Below, piece by piece: positions 47,207 through 57,100 of a stretch of 64,000 nt of DNA. The notes under the pieces are model-generated. The model saw only the letters and a program-made list of their open reading frames with translations, was not told where the DNA came from and did not search any database. A program made the position numbers and the translations under genes. Position 1 is the stretch's first letter. Each line of letters opens with the position of its first letter. This stretch comes from Phytohabitans suffuscus (GTDB lineage Bacteria > Actinomycetota > Actinomycetes > Mycobacteriales > Micromonosporaceae): positions 2,232,001 to 2,296,000 of the forward strand of contig NZ_AP022871.1 of NCBI RefSeq assembly GCF_011764565.1, written 5' to 3'.

Positions 47207-48391
47207 TCAGGCAGCCAGTGGTGCGGCCGCGAGCGCGGGACGCACGCCCGCTCCCCGGGCCAGCGCGGCGGCCTCACTGTCGAGGTAGAAGTTCGGGCGC
47301 TGGTCGGCCTCGTGGTAGTACCGGTGGAAGACCGGGGTGGCGCCGCCGGACATCGGCGGCACGATCCAGGTCCAGTCCGCCGGCACCGGCCGACCGGCCT
47401 TCTCCTCGTTGCGCATGTGCGCGAGGAACCGCTCCGACTCGGTGTGGTGGTCGCTTATCTTCATGCCGGCCCGGTGGAACGACCAGAGCACCGCCCGGTT
47501 GAGCTCCACCAGCGCCCGGTCCCGCCACAGCGTCGCCTCGTGCGACGTGTCCAGGCCGAGGCCGTGCGCCACCACCGGCAGGAGGTTGTACCGGTCCGGG
47601 TCGGCGAGGTTGCGGGCACCGATCTCGGTGCCCATGTACCAGCCGTTGAACGGGGCCAGCGGATAGTCGACACCGCCGATCCGCAGCCGCATGTTGGAGA
47701 TGGCCGGGACCGCGTGCCACCGCAGCCCGAGCCGCTCGAACCAGCCAAGCTCCGGGTGCGCGATCGGCACCTCGACCACGGCCTTCTCGGGCAGTTCGAA
47801 GAGGCGCGGGCTCTCACCCGGCACCTCCACGACGATGGGCAGGACGTCGAAGGGACCGCCCCGGCCCGGCCACCCCATGGCGCGCATGGCGTCGGTGAAG
47901 GGGACGTAGCGGGGATCGCCCACGACGCCCTCCTCGGTGCGGTAGCCGGCGTAGCGGATGAGCTGTTCGTTCCACACCCGCGCGTACGGGCGGCCCGGCC
48001 GGGCGGGCGCGAAGATCGAGATGACCGGGCGGATGGCGCTCCCGCCGCCGGCGACCTGCAGGTGCCGGACCAGGAGCCGGAAGATCTCGTCGGCGGTGTG
48101 CACGCGGCGCCGGTCGAGCACGGTGAGGCTGCGCCAGTAGAGGCGACCTATGCACCGGCTCGCGTTGCGCCAGGCCACCCTCGCGCCCCAGACGAGCTCG
48201 TCGGTGGTGTGTACGTACGTCCCCGTGGCGGCGATCTGTGCCCGGACCACGGCGAGCCGGGGCTCCACCGGGCCGAGCCTGGACACTTCGGTGTAGCAGA
48301 GCCGGAGGAACTCCTCGGCTTCCGCCGGATCCGCCGGTGCGGCGGGATCCCATTCCTGGGCGGGCACGTTTCTATAGCCCGGCACCGTCAT
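47207..48391 (-). CDS. nos: Bacterial nitric oxide synthase, oxygenase domain only
   Basis: A 394-aa heme enzyme that makes NO from L-arginine. The heme-ligating Cys is in WRNASRCIGRLYW, the substrate Glu in FNGWYMGTEIGARNLAD, and RYVPFTDAM, SDHHTESERFLAHM and the pterin-site Trp segment WTWIVPPMSG are conserved. There is no reductase domain, as in other bNOS; generic cellular reductases supply electrons. ATG 48391 is chosen because GAGGAGG lies just upstream. bNOS serves in antibiotic/oxidative-stress protection or nitration chemistry (TxtD in thaxtomin synthesis). No biosynthetic cluster is adjacent. It sits downstream of rho, where rpmE normally follows. Confidence 0.92.
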   Translation of the reverse strand: MTVPGYRNVPAQEWDPAAPADPAEAEEFLRLCYTEVSRLGPVEPRLAVVRAQIAATGTYVHTTDELVWGARVAWRNASRCIGRLYWRSLTVLDRRRVHTADEIFRLLVRHLQVAGGGSAIRPVISIFAPARPGRPYARVWNEQLIRYAGYRTEEGVVGDPRYVPFTDAMRAMGWPGRGGPFDVLPIVVEVPGESPRLFELPEKAVVEVPIAHPELGWFERLGLRWHAVPAISNMRLRIGGVDYPLAPFNGWYMGTEIGARNLADPDRYNLLPVVAHGLGLDTSHEATLWRDRALVELNRAVLWSFHRAGMKISDHHTESERFLAHMRNEEKAGRPVPADWTWIVPPMSGGATPVFHRYYHEADQRPNFYLDSEAAALARGAGVRPALAAAPLAA

Positions 48392-48491
48392 CTGCGCCTC
48401 CTCAGCTGACGTCCGTTTCCGCTCCGCGCGTCTCCAGAGGACGTGGTGACGCGCGAAGTGCGAGGACGTTTTCACGTGGAGTCACGCACGC

Positions 48492-48510
48492 ATCGCACCG
48501 CGTGTGCGAT
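48492..48510. promoter_or_regulatory. Inverted repeat upstream of nos
   Basis: ATCGCAC (48492-48498) and GTGCGAT (48504-48510) are perfect complements 5 nt apart, about 100 bp upstream of the nos start. The spacing suits a dimeric regulator. No regulator gene is adjacent, so this is a suggestion only. Confidence 0.3.
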
Positions 48511-48569
48511 CGGGCCTGAGATGTCGGACCGCCGACAGAAAGGTTGCCCAAACGAAATCCGGGGCAGGA

Positions 48570-48605
48570 GAAACGAACCAAGGGCAAGAAACGAATCAAG
48601 GGCAA
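48570..48605. repeat. 18-bp tandem repeat downstream of rho
   Basis: GAAACGAACCAAGGGCAA (48570-48587) and GAAACGAATCAAGGGCAA (48588-48605) are adjacent and differ at one base. The second copy overlaps one arm of the rho terminator hairpin. Confidence 0.7.
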
Positions 48606-48628
48606 GGGACGCGCGGTCCCTTGCCCTT
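48598..48628 (-). terminator. Intrinsic terminator of rho
   Basis: AAGGGCAAGGGAC (48598-48610) and GTCCCTTGCCCTT (48616-48628) form a perfect 13-bp stem with a 5-nt loop, 13 nt after the rho stop codon. On the minus strand it is followed by a T-rich GATTCGTTTCTT stretch, making it the most classical terminator in the window. Confidence 0.85.
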
Positions 48629-48641
48629 GAACTGGGCGAAC

Positions 48642-50537
48642 CTACTCGCCCGGGGTCGACTTCGCGATCTGCATCAGGAACTCGATGTTGGTCCGCGTCT
48701 GCTTGAGGCGGTCGAGCAGCAGGTCGAGTGCGGCCTGCGACTCCAGCGAGTGGAGCACCTTGCGCAGCTTGTGCGAGATCGCCAGCTCCTCCGGCGCGAG
48801 CAGGATCTCTTCCTTACGCGTACCGGACGGGTTGATGTCGATCGCCGGGAAGACGCGCTTGTCAGCGATCTTGCGGTCGAGCTTGAGCTCCGCGTTACCC
48901 GTGCCCTTGAACTCCTCGAAGATGACCGTGTCCATCATGGAGCCGGTCTCCACCAGCGCGGTGGCGAGGATGGTCAGCGAGCCGCCGTTTTCGATGTTGC
49001 GCGCGGCGCCCAGGAAACGCTTCGGCGGGTAGAGCGCGGTCGAGTCGATACCACCCGACATGATCCGGCCACTCGCCGGCGCCGCCAGGTTGTACGACCG
49101 GCCGAGCCGGGTCACCGAGTCGAGCAGCACGACCACGTCGTGACCGAGCTCGACCAGGCGCTTGGCACGCTCGATCGCCAGCTCGGCGACGGTCGTGTGG
49201 TCCTGCGGCGGGCGGTCGAACGTGGCCGCGATGACCTCGCCCTTGACCGACCGCTGCATGTCGGTGACCTCTTCGGGCCGCTCGTCGACGAGCACGACCA
49301 TGAGATGGCACTCGGGGTTGTTGCGGGTGATCGCGTTGGCGATCGCCTGCAGCACCATCGTCTTACCCGCCTTGGGCGGCGAGACGATCAGTGCGCGCTG
49401 CCCCTTGCCGAGCGGCATGACCAGGTCGATGACGCGGGTCGTGAGGATGTGCGGCTCGGTCTCCAGCCGCAGGCGCTCCTGCGGGTAGAGCGGGGTCAGC
49501 TTGTAGAACTCGGGGCGCCGCCGCGCCTCGTCCGGGTCCATGCCGTTGATGGTGTCCAGCCGGACCAGCGGGTTGTACTTGTCGCGGCGCTGCTCGCCCT
49601 CGCGGGTGGCGCGCACCGCGCCGGTCACCGCGTCGCCCCGGCGCAGGCCGTACTTCTTGACCTGCGACATGGAGACGTAGACGTCGTTGGGGCCGGACAG
49701 GTAGCCGGTCGTGCGGACGAACGCGTAGTTGTCGAGGACGTCGATGATGCCCGCGACGGGCACGAGCACGTCGTCCTCGGTCACCTGGGGCTCGTTGGCC
49801 CCGCCGCCGCCCTCGGCCCGCTCGCCGCGGCCACGCCTGCGGTCGCGGAAGCGGCTGCGCCGGCTCCGGCGGCCACCGCCGTCTTCGCCGTCGTCGTCGC
49901 CATCACGGTCACGGTCGCGGTCACGATCGCGCTCGTTGCGCTGCTCGGTGCGCTCGCCACGGTCGGCCCGCGGGCCGCGCTCGTTGCGATCGCGGCTGTT
50001 GCGCGACTCGCGGTCACCCCGCTCGTTGCGGTCACTCCGCTCGCCGCGGTCACCGCGGTCGCCCCGCTCGGCGCGCTCCGTCTCGTCGGAGGCGGCCTCA
50101 CCACGGGACTCCGGCGGCCCAGCGGGCCGGGAGGACCGGCGCGGGCCGCGCTCGCGCTCCTCGCCGTCGGACTGCGGCTCCGGGGAGGTCACGGGCGCGT
50201 CGCCGCCACGACGCTCGATCTCGGTGGTGGCGGGCACCTCGGCGCGAACCTCTTCGCGGACCGGCGCGACCGCCGCGGCCGCTACCTCGGCCCGCTGGCG
50301 CGGGGCACCGGCAGCGCCGTCGGCGCCGCCGCCCTGGCGCTCGGAAATCGCGGCGATGAGCTCGCCCTTTCGCATCCGGGCCGTACCCGAAATGCCGAGC
50401 GACGCGGCCAGGCTCTGCAGCTCCGGCAACAGCATCGCCGACAGCCCGGTGCCACGGCGAGCGCGACGCGCAGTGCCGGTGGCGGCCTGGTCAGCGACGT
50501 TGGTGACATCCGACGTCACGTCGGTGGTGTCGCTCAA
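48642..50537 (-). CDS. rho: Transcription termination factor Rho with large disordered insertion
   Basis: A 631-aa Rho. Start is TTG 50537 with AAGGA 5 nt upstream. The SAP-like N-terminus (LLPELQSLAASLGISGTARM) is followed by ~170 residues of Arg/Asp/Glu/Gly-rich low-complexity sequence (DRGDRGERSDRNERGDRESR; a DR repeat; RRSRRSRFRDRRRGRG), then the RNA-binding OB fold (GIIDVLDNYAFVRTTGYLSG) and the ATPase: P-loop SPPKAGKT, VLLDSVTRLGRSYN, GTRKEEILL. Such insertions are known from actinobacterial Rho and alter RNA binding and bicyclomycin response. The gene follows thrB after 217 bp. Confidence 0.95.
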   Translation of the reverse strand: MSDTTDVTSDVTNVADQAATGTARRARRGTGLSAMLLPELQSLAASLGISGTARMRKGELIAAISERQGGGADGAAGAPRQRAEVAAAAVAPVREEVRAEVPATTEIERRGGDAPVTSPEPQSDGEERERGPRRSSRPAGPPESRGEAASDETERAERGDRGDRGERSDRNERGDRESRNSRDRNERGPRADRGERTEQRNERDRDRDRDRDGDDDGEDGGGRRSRRSRFRDRRRGRGERAEGGGGANEPQVTEDDVLVPVAGIIDVLDNYAFVRTTGYLSGPNDVYVSMSQVKKYGLRRGDAVTGAVRATREGEQRRDKYNPLVRLDTINGMDPDEARRRPEFYKLTPLYPQERLRLETEPHILTTRVIDLVMPLGKGQRALIVSPPKAGKTMVLQAIANAITRNNPECHLMVVLVDERPEEVTDMQRSVKGEVIAATFDRPPQDHTTVAELAIERAKRLVELGHDVVVLLDSVTRLGRSYNLAAPASGRIMSGGIDSTALYPPKRFLGAARNIENGGSLTILATALVETGSMMDTVIFEEFKGTGNAELKLDRKIADKRVFPAIDINPSGTRKEEILLAPEELAISHKLRKVLHSLESQAALDLLLDRLKQTRTNIEFLMQIAKSTPGE

Positions 50538-50754
50538 TGGATTCCTTCCCTCGATAGGCCGGGGCTGCCCGGATCGAAGATCCTAGGTGGCCGGGCGGCC
50601 TCGGTGCACCCGCCTCACGTAACAGGACGGGAGTTTGTGACACAGCAGCGGTGGGCCTAAGCAGCGGATAAGACGAACTGACCGCCGAAAGCTTCGGGGT
50701 GCGCCGCCACGCAGAGATCTATTGCCTCGCGACTGTGCTAGGGCCAGAGCGTAA
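50538..50754 (-). promoter_or_regulatory. rho leader and likely promoter
   Basis: The 217-bp gap upstream of rho contains TAGGAT at 50582-50587 (minus strand), an acceptable -10 hexamer, which would put transcription start about 35 nt before the TTG start codon. No -35 was convincing. Rho genes often have regulated leaders, but no specific structure was identified here. Confidence 0.35.
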
Positions 50755-51699
50755 TCAACTCATCGGACCTGCGGCAACAGTGGGTCCGCTCGGCGTGTCC
50801 CAGTGTACCCCCTCAACGCGGGCACCGGTGACATCTACTCCCAACCGTTGTTCGACCCAACCAATTCCCGGTGCGAAATCTTCCGGTATCGGTGACAACG
50901 CGAGCACGGACGGTCCCGCCCCGCTCACCACGGCCGCGACTCCCGCCGCCCGCAACGCCGTGACCAGGGCAAACGTGGCGGGCATCCCAGGCGCGCGATA
51001 TTGCTGGTGGAGCCGGTCATCGGTCGCGGGCAGCAGCAGCTCCGGCTCTTCGGTGATCGCGTGGACCAGCAGAGCGGCCCGGCCGGCCGAACGCGCGGCG
51101 TCCGCGTGCGGCACGGTCGCCGGCAGGACGGCCCGGGCCTCCGCGGTCAGCCCACGGTCCGTGGGCACGAAAACCGTCGGTTGTACGGCTTTGGCAGGTC
51201 GCCGCGACACGGCGATCGCGCCCGATTCCTCCGTCCACGCGATCGTGAAGCCGCCGAGCAGGCAGGGCGCGACGTTGTCGGGGTGCCCCTCGATGGCGGC
51301 GGCGAGGCGCAGCGCGGCCGCGTCGTCCATCCGCTTCTGCCCGTCGACGGCGAGGCCGCGGGCGAGCTGGATGCCGGCCACGATGGCGGCGGACGAGGAG
51401 CCGAGGCCGCGCGCCTGGGGGATGCGGTTGACGCAGGACACCGCCAGGCCCGGCGGACGGGCGCCCAGCTCGTCGAAGGCGGCGAGCATCGCGCGTACCA
51501 CCAGGTGGGACGCGTCGGTGGGCAGCTCGCCCGCGCCCTCGCCGGTCACCTCGACCATGACGCCGCCCTCCGTGACCCGCGCCTCGACGTCGTCGTGGAG
51601 CGCGAGCGCCAGCCCGAGCGCGTCGAAGCCCGGGCCCAGGTTGGCGCTGGTCGCCGGGGCACGTACGCGCACGTCGCCGGGGACGAACGAGGGATCCAC
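50755..51699 (-). CDS. thrB: Homoserine kinase
   Basis: A 314-aa GHMP kinase that phosphorylates homoserine for threonine synthesis. The ATP-binding motif is PQARGLGSSSAAIVAGIQLA (about 95-114), with RAPATSANLGPGFDALGLAL at the start and VVSGAGPSVLALSP near the end. GTG 51699 is 4 nt after the stop of the upstream small gene, so they are coupled. Its pathway partner thrC is 6 kb away and on the other strand; hom is beyond that. Confidence 0.94.
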   Translation of the reverse strand: MDPSFVPGDVRVRAPATSANLGPGFDALGLALALHDDVEARVTEGGVMVEVTGEGAGELPTDASHLVVRAMLAAFDELGARPPGLAVSCVNRIPQARGLGSSSAAIVAGIQLARGLAVDGQKRMDDAAALRLAAAIEGHPDNVAPCLLGGFTIAWTEESGAIAVSRRPAKAVQPTVFVPTDRGLTAEARAVLPATVPHADAARSAGRAALLVHAITEEPELLLPATDDRLHQQYRAPGMPATFALVTALRAAGVAAVVSGAGPSVLALSPIPEDFAPGIGWVEQRLGVDVTGARVEGVHWDTPSGPTVAAGPMS

Positions 51700-51703
51700 G
51701 GGC

Positions 51704-51904
51704 TCATGGTAGGGCCCGGTCGTCCTCCTCCCCGTCCGCGGGCGGTGGCTCGCGGCGCGGGGAGCGGCCGGCCTGTCTCAGGGCCAGGCGCAGCGCGAAC
51801 TCGATCTGGGAGTTGACGCTGCGCAGGTCGTCGGCGGCCCACTTGGCGACCGCCTCGTACACGTCGGGGTCCAGCCGGAGCAGGAGCTTCTTGCGCTCGG
51901 GCAT
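51704..51904 (-). CDS. Small ribbon-helix-helix/Arc-like protein
   Basis: A 66-aa protein from ATG 51904. MPERKKLLLRLDPDVYEAVAKWAADD then LRSVNSQIEFALRLALRQAGR fits a ribbon-helix-helix fold (one strand, two helices) as in Arc/HicB-type DNA binders, followed by a Pro/Glu-rich acidic tail. It lies 13 nt after the SPFH gene and 4 nt before thrB. It may regulate its own operon; no toxin gene is adjacent. The SPFH-Arc gene pair recurs in actinobacteria to my knowledge. Confidence 0.7.
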   Translation of the reverse strand: MPERKKLLLRLDPDVYEAVAKWAADDLRSVNSQIEFALRLALRQAGRSPRREPPPADGEEDDRALP

Positions 51905-51917
51905 GAGCTTCCTCGGG

Positions 51918-52790
51918 TCAGCTGTACAAGGAGCCCGTGTTGACGACCGGCTGGACGGCCCGGTCACCGCACAGCACCACGAGCAGGTTGGCCACCATCT
52001 GTGCCTTGCGCTCCTCGTCGAGGTCGACGACGTGCTCGTCGCGGAGCCGGTCGAGGGCGTTGGAGACCATGCCCACCGCGCCCTCCACGATCTTGAACCG
52101 GGCGCTCACGATGGCGCTCGCCTGCTGCCGGGCGAGCATCGCCTGGGCGATCTCCGGCGCGTACGCCAGGTGGGTCGTGCGCGACTCCAGCACCTCGACG
52201 CCGGCCAGCTCGACCCGCTCGCGCAGCTCCAGGGTCAGCTCCTCACTCACCACCGAGCTGTCCCGCAGGCTGGCCCGCCCGCTGTCGTGCGCCTCGTACG
52301 GATAGCTGGTCGCCATGTGCCGCACGGCCGCCTCGGACTGCACCGCCACGTACTCCACGTGGTCGTCGACGGCGAACGCGGCCCGGGCCGAGTCGACCAC
52401 CCGCCACACGACGACGGCCGCGATCTCCACCGGGTTGCCGTCGGCGTCGGAGACCTTGAGCCGCGCGGTCTCGAAGTTGCGCACGCGGAGCGTGACCCGG
52501 CGCTTGGCGGTCAGCGGCCAGGTCCAGTGGAAGCCGGCCGCGCGGATGCTCCCCACGTACCGCCCGAAGAACTGCACCACCTGGGCGTCGTTGGGGTTGA
52601 CGACGGTGAACCCGGTGGCGACCAGGGAGACCACCAGCGCCCAGCTGCACGCGACGCTCGTGACGCTCACCGCTATCGCGGCGTCCGAGCCCCGGGCGGT
52701 GGCGAAGATGATCACCAATCCGATCGCGGCGAGCACCAGAATGCCCACCACGGCGATGAAACCGGACATCCGGAACGCGGGTCTCTCCAT
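51918..52790 (-). CDS. SPFH/band 7 domain protein
   Basis: A 290-aa protein. ATG 52790 has GGGGAG upstream. Two hydrophobic segments (about residues 8-30 and 38-60) are followed by the SPFH domain ([20 protein letters not shown], then [53 protein letters not shown]). The C-terminal helices carry the stomatin-type repeat [24 protein letters not shown] proteins oligomerise on membranes and organise microdomains. It is co-transcribed with a small Arc-like gene. Confidence 0.88.
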   Translation of the reverse strand: MERPAFRMSGFIAVVGILVLAAIGLVIIFATARGSDAAIAVSVTSVACSWALVVSLVATGFTVVNPNDAQVVQFFGRYVGSIRAAGFHWTWPLTAKRRVTLRVRNFETARLKVSDADGNPVEIAAVVVWRVVDSARAAFAVDDHVEYVAVQSEAAVRHMATSYPYEAHDSGRASLRDSSVVSEELTLELRERVELAGVEVLESRTTHLAYAPEIAQAMLARQQASAIVSARFKIVEGAVGMVSNALDRLRDEHVVDLDEERKAQMVANLLVVLCGDRAVQPVVNTGSLYS

Positions 52791-52838
52791 GACGACTCCC
52801 CGACGCGTCGATAGCAATATGATATCACTACGATAGCG

Positions 52839-54068
52839 TCAGGGAGCCTCCTCCGCTACGGCCGGTGTCCCCAGGCCGCGGGTGGCGATGCGCCAGCCGA
52901 CGGCGTACACGAGCGTGACCATCGCGCACCCGGCCAGCAGCGCCCGCTCGTCGACGTGGTCCACCAGCGCGGCGACCGCGATCTGGCTGACCGAGATGGA
53001 GAGCGTGGCGAGCATGAGGTCGGCGGCGAAGACCCGGCCGCGGAGGCGGTCCGGCACCTCGCCCTGGAGCGCGAAGTTCGACAGGATCCAGTTGGTACCG
53101 CCCGCGAAGTGCGCGGCGAACACCAGCGCGAGCACGAGCGGAAACCACGGGGTGAACGCGACACCGAGGTAGGCCAGGCCGTAAGCGGACATCGAGATCG
53201 CCAGGCCGGGCAGCAGCCACGAGCGGTGGCCGAGCACCCTGCGCATCGCGAGCGGGCCGACGAGCGCGCCCGCGCCGCGTACGCCGAAGAGCAGCCCCGC
53301 CCCGATCGCACCGGCGCCGAACCGGCCGGCGAGCAGGGGAAAGACGGTCAGCACGCCGTTGCCCAGCCCGACCGCGGACTTGACCGTGACGAGTGCGAGC
53401 ACGCGCGGCCGGTGCCCGATGTAGGCCAGCGACTCGCGGATCGCGGTCCAGGTGCGCGGGTGGGCCTCGGCGCTCTCCCGCGGCGCCTGCAGGGGCCGGC
53501 GGATCCGCCACTCCAGCGCCGCGGCGACGGCCAGCGCCGCCGAGGCCACCCAGAAGCAGGTGTACGGGCTGAACACGGCGCTGAGCACCCCGCCCAGCGA
53601 GGCGCCGACGACGGCCATGGTGCCCCAGGCCGAGCCGGCGACCGCGTTGGCCGCGGCGAGGTCCTCGGCGTCGACGACGTTGGGGAGGGCGGCCTGGGCG
53701 GCCGGCGAGTAGAACGCCTTGGCGACGGCGAGGGCGCCGATCGCCGCGATCGCCAGGCCGGCCGCGCCCGCGCCGCGTACGGCCTGCAGGAGCATCACGG
53801 CGAGCAGCGCGGCGATGTTGGAGACGACGAGCAGCTTCTTGCGGTCGACCCGGTCGGCGACCGTGCCGGTGAGCGGCAGCAGGAGGGCGACCAGGCCGGT
53901 GTCGACGGCGAGGACCAGCCCGCCCCAGACGCCGCTGCCGGTCAGCTCCGGTAGGAGGACCAGCAGCGGCACCATGACGAACCAGTCCGCGCCGAAGACG
54001 ACGAGCTCCGCGGCGAAGAGGTTACGGAAGTCGCGGTTGCGTGTAAGGACCGACAGGGGAGACGCCAC
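52839..54068 (-). CDS. MFS transporter
   Basis: A 409-aa protein with about 11-12 hydrophobic segments. The loop between TM2 and TM3, GTVADRVDRKKLLVVSN, is the MFS motif A variant of the enterobactin-exporter/DHA3-like group. It probably exports small molecules; the substrate is not predictable. It starts 56 nt after the RND gene and ends 48 nt before the SPFH gene, all on the minus strand, so these genes may share transcription. Confidence 0.85.
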   Translation of the reverse strand: MASPLSVLTRNRDFRNLFAAELVVFGADWFVMVPLLVLLPELTGSGVWGGLVLAVDTGLVALLLPLTGTVADRVDRKKLLVVSNIAALLAVMLLQAVRGAGAAGLAIAAIGALAVAKAFYSPAAQAALPNVVDAEDLAAANAVAGSAWGTMAVVGASLGGVLSAVFSPYTCFWVASAALAVAAALEWRIRRPLQAPRESAEAHPRTWTAIRESLAYIGHRPRVLALVTVKSAVGLGNGVLTVFPLLAGRFGAGAIGAGLLFGVRGAGALVGPLAMRRVLGHRSWLLPGLAISMSAYGLAYLGVAFTPWFPLVLALVFAAHFAGGTNWILSNFALQGEVPDRLRGRVFAADLMLATLSISVSQIAVAALVDHVDERALLAGCAMVTLVYAVGWRIATRGLGTPAVAEEAP

Positions 54069-54124
54069 GTACCCAGACGTTACTGTGCAGCCTGGTCCGC
54101 CCGTTCGTGCGGCGCCTTCCCCGC

Positions 54125-57100
54125 TTACTGGGTGGGCTTCTTGATCTTCGGTAGGCGGAGCACCTCGAACTGGTCGGTGCCCTCGACCAGCGCGGCCGAC
54201 GGTTTGGACGGCGGCGGGGCGACGAGCGGCTCGTGCCCGTTGCCGCTGGGGACGTGCCCGCCGGACCCGGCGAACGCGAGCCGCGGCTCACCGCCGCCCC
54301 GGCCGAAGCGCTCCTTGAAGCTCTCCACCATCGTGTAGAGCGTCGGCACGAGCACCAGCGTCAGCAGCGTGGAGCTGATCAGGCCGCCGATCACGACGAT
54401 CGCGAGCGGCTGCGAGATGAAGCCGCCCTCGCCGGTCAGCCCGAGCGCCATCGGCAGCAGCGCGAAGATCGTCGCGATCGCCGTCATGAGGATCGGCCGC
54501 AGCCGGCGCCGGCCGCCCTCGACGACCGCCTCCAGCACGGGCATGCCCTGCTGCCGGTACTGGTTGATGAGGTCCATCAGCACGATCGCGTTGGTGACGA
54601 CGATGCCGACGAGCATCAGGATGCCGATCAGCGCCGGTACGCCGAGCGGGGTGCCGGTGACGAGCAGCAGCGTGATCGCGCCGGTCGCCGCGAACGGGAT
54701 CGACACCAGCAGGATGAACGGCTGGATCAGGCTGCGGAACGTCGCCACCATGATCACGAAGACGATCGCGATCGCGGCGAGCACGGCGAGCCCCAGGTCC
54801 GCGAACGCCTCCGCCTGGTCCGCGCTGACGCCCCCGATCTCGTACGTGGCGCCCGGCGGCAGGTCGAGCCCTTCGAGGCGCTCGGTCAGGGCGGCGCTCA
54901 CCGCGCCCACGTTCGAGCCGGTCGCGGTGCCCGTGACGGTGGCGCTCCGCTCGCCGTCGATGCGGGTGATCGCGATCGGGCCGGAGACCTCGTCGATGTC
55001 CGCGACGTCGTCCAAGCGGAAGGAGCCGATCCGGTACGCCCGCAGCGCCTCCACCGTGGCCGGCGGGTCGACGGCGTTGACCACCACGTCCTGCTGCACG
55101 CCGTCGATGGCCACCTGGCCCACCGGCCCACCGCGCATGAGCTGCGCGACGATCTGGCCGACCGCCTGCTCGGTCAGGCCCACCCGGGTGGCGGTGGCCC
55201 GGTCGACCACCACGTCGAGCCGCGGCACGTCGTCGGACAGGCTCGTGGTCACCTGGGCGACGTCCGGCGTCTCGGCCATCGCCTGACGCACCTGCTCGGT
55301 GGCCTGGGTGAGCGTCTCGGAGTCGCCGGCCTGGACGATCACCGCCAGCTCGTCGGTGGAGCCGCCGCCCGCGCCGCCTCCGCCGACGAGGATCTCGCCG
55401 GCGCCGCTCATGCCGCCGAGCTGCTCGCGCAGCTCGTCCTGGACCTCCTCGGAGTCGACGCCCTCCTTGACGGTGACCGAGAAGCTGGCCTCGGTGACCC
55501 CGCCGCCCTGCCACGGTGCGCCGCCGCCACCGGCGTTCACCTGGTACGACTCGATGTCGTCGCGGCCGGCCAGCACGCTCTCCACCTGGCGCGCGGCCGC
55601 GTCGGTGGCGTCGAGGCTGGTGCCCGGCGGCAGCTCCTGGCTGATCACGAACGTGTCCTGCCCGGAGTCGTCCAGGAAGTTGGTCTTCAGCTGGGTGGAG
55701 AGCCCGAACGTGCCGAGCAGCACCGCCAACCCGATACCGACCGTGGCCCACCGCCGCCGGGTGGCGAAGTCGATCACGGGCAGGTAGGCGAGCTGGAGGA
55801 AGCTGTGCCGCTCGCGCTCCTCGGCGGCCCGCCGCACGGACGCCTCGTCGCCGGCGCCGGTGGCCGGGCGCAGGAACCAGTACGCCAGCACCGGGATGAC
55901 CGTCAGCGAGACCAGCAGCGACGCGAGCAGCGCCACCGTCACCGTGATCGCGAAGGGCGCGAAGAGCTGCCCCACGAACCCGCCGACGAGCGCGATCGGC
56001 GCGAACACCGCCACGGTCGTGAGCGTCGACGCGGTGACCGCGCCGGCCACCTCCCGTACGCCCTCCAGGATCGCGCGGCGCTTGTCCTCCCCGTACCCGA
56101 GATGGCGTTTGATGTTTTCCAATACCACGATCGAGTCGTCGACCACCCGGCCCACCGCGATCGTGAGCGCACCGAGCGTGAGCAGGTTGAGCGAGTAGTC
56201 GCCGATCCAGAGCGCGATCAGCGCGACGAGCACCGACAGCGGGATCGACACGGCGGTGACCAGCGTCGAGCGCACCGACAGCAGGAAGACGAGGATCACG
56301 AGTACGGCCATCAGGAGGCCGAGCAGGCCCTCGGTGGTGAGGCTGTCGATCGACTTCTCGACGAACGGCGCCTGGTCGAAGATCACGGTCAGCGTGGCGC
56401 CGCTGCTCGCGCTCAGCTCGGCGAGGCGGTCGCGGATCTCGTGCGAGATCTCCACCGCGTTGCCGTCGGGCGTGGCGGTCACCGCGATACCGAGGCTGTC
56501 CTGCCCGTTGGTGCGGGTGAACCCGGTCGGCGGCGCGAGGCCCGGCTCGACCGTCGCCACCGCGCCGAGCTGCACCGGGTTGGCACCCGGGCCCGGCGCC
56601 AGCCACAGCTCGCGCAGCTGGTCGATGGTCGTGATCGGGGTACCCACCTGGATCGTGCGGGTCCGGTCGTCGGCGGTGAGCGCACCCGCGGGGATCGTCA
56701 CGCCGTTGGCCTGCAGCGCCGTGCCGATCGCGCGGACGTCGATGCCCGCGGCCGCCATCTTCGCCGGGTCGGGCGTGACCGCCACGACCGGGTCGCGCGC
56801 ACCCTCGATGTCGACCGTGCGAACCCCGTCGATCCCTTCGAGGTCCGGCAGGACCGTGCGCTCCAGCCGGTCCGCCAGCGCCTTCTCGTCGCCTCCCCCG
56901 CTGTTGGACGCGGACAGCACGATCGCCGGCAGGTCGTCGGTGCTGCCCGCGAAGACCTGCGGCTCCACCCCGTCCGGCAGCTGCGGGCCGACCCGGTTGA
57001 GGGCGGTCTGCAGCTTGTTGACGGCGTCGTCCAGGTCGGTGCCGAACGCGAACTCGACCTGGATGCTCGCCGAACCCTCGCGGGACGTGGAGGTCACCTT

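Noticed and set aside
51704..51904. Antitoxin of a toxin-antitoxin pair
   Set aside because: The fold suits an antitoxin, but the neighbouring genes are SPFH and thrB; no toxin-like gene is adjacent.
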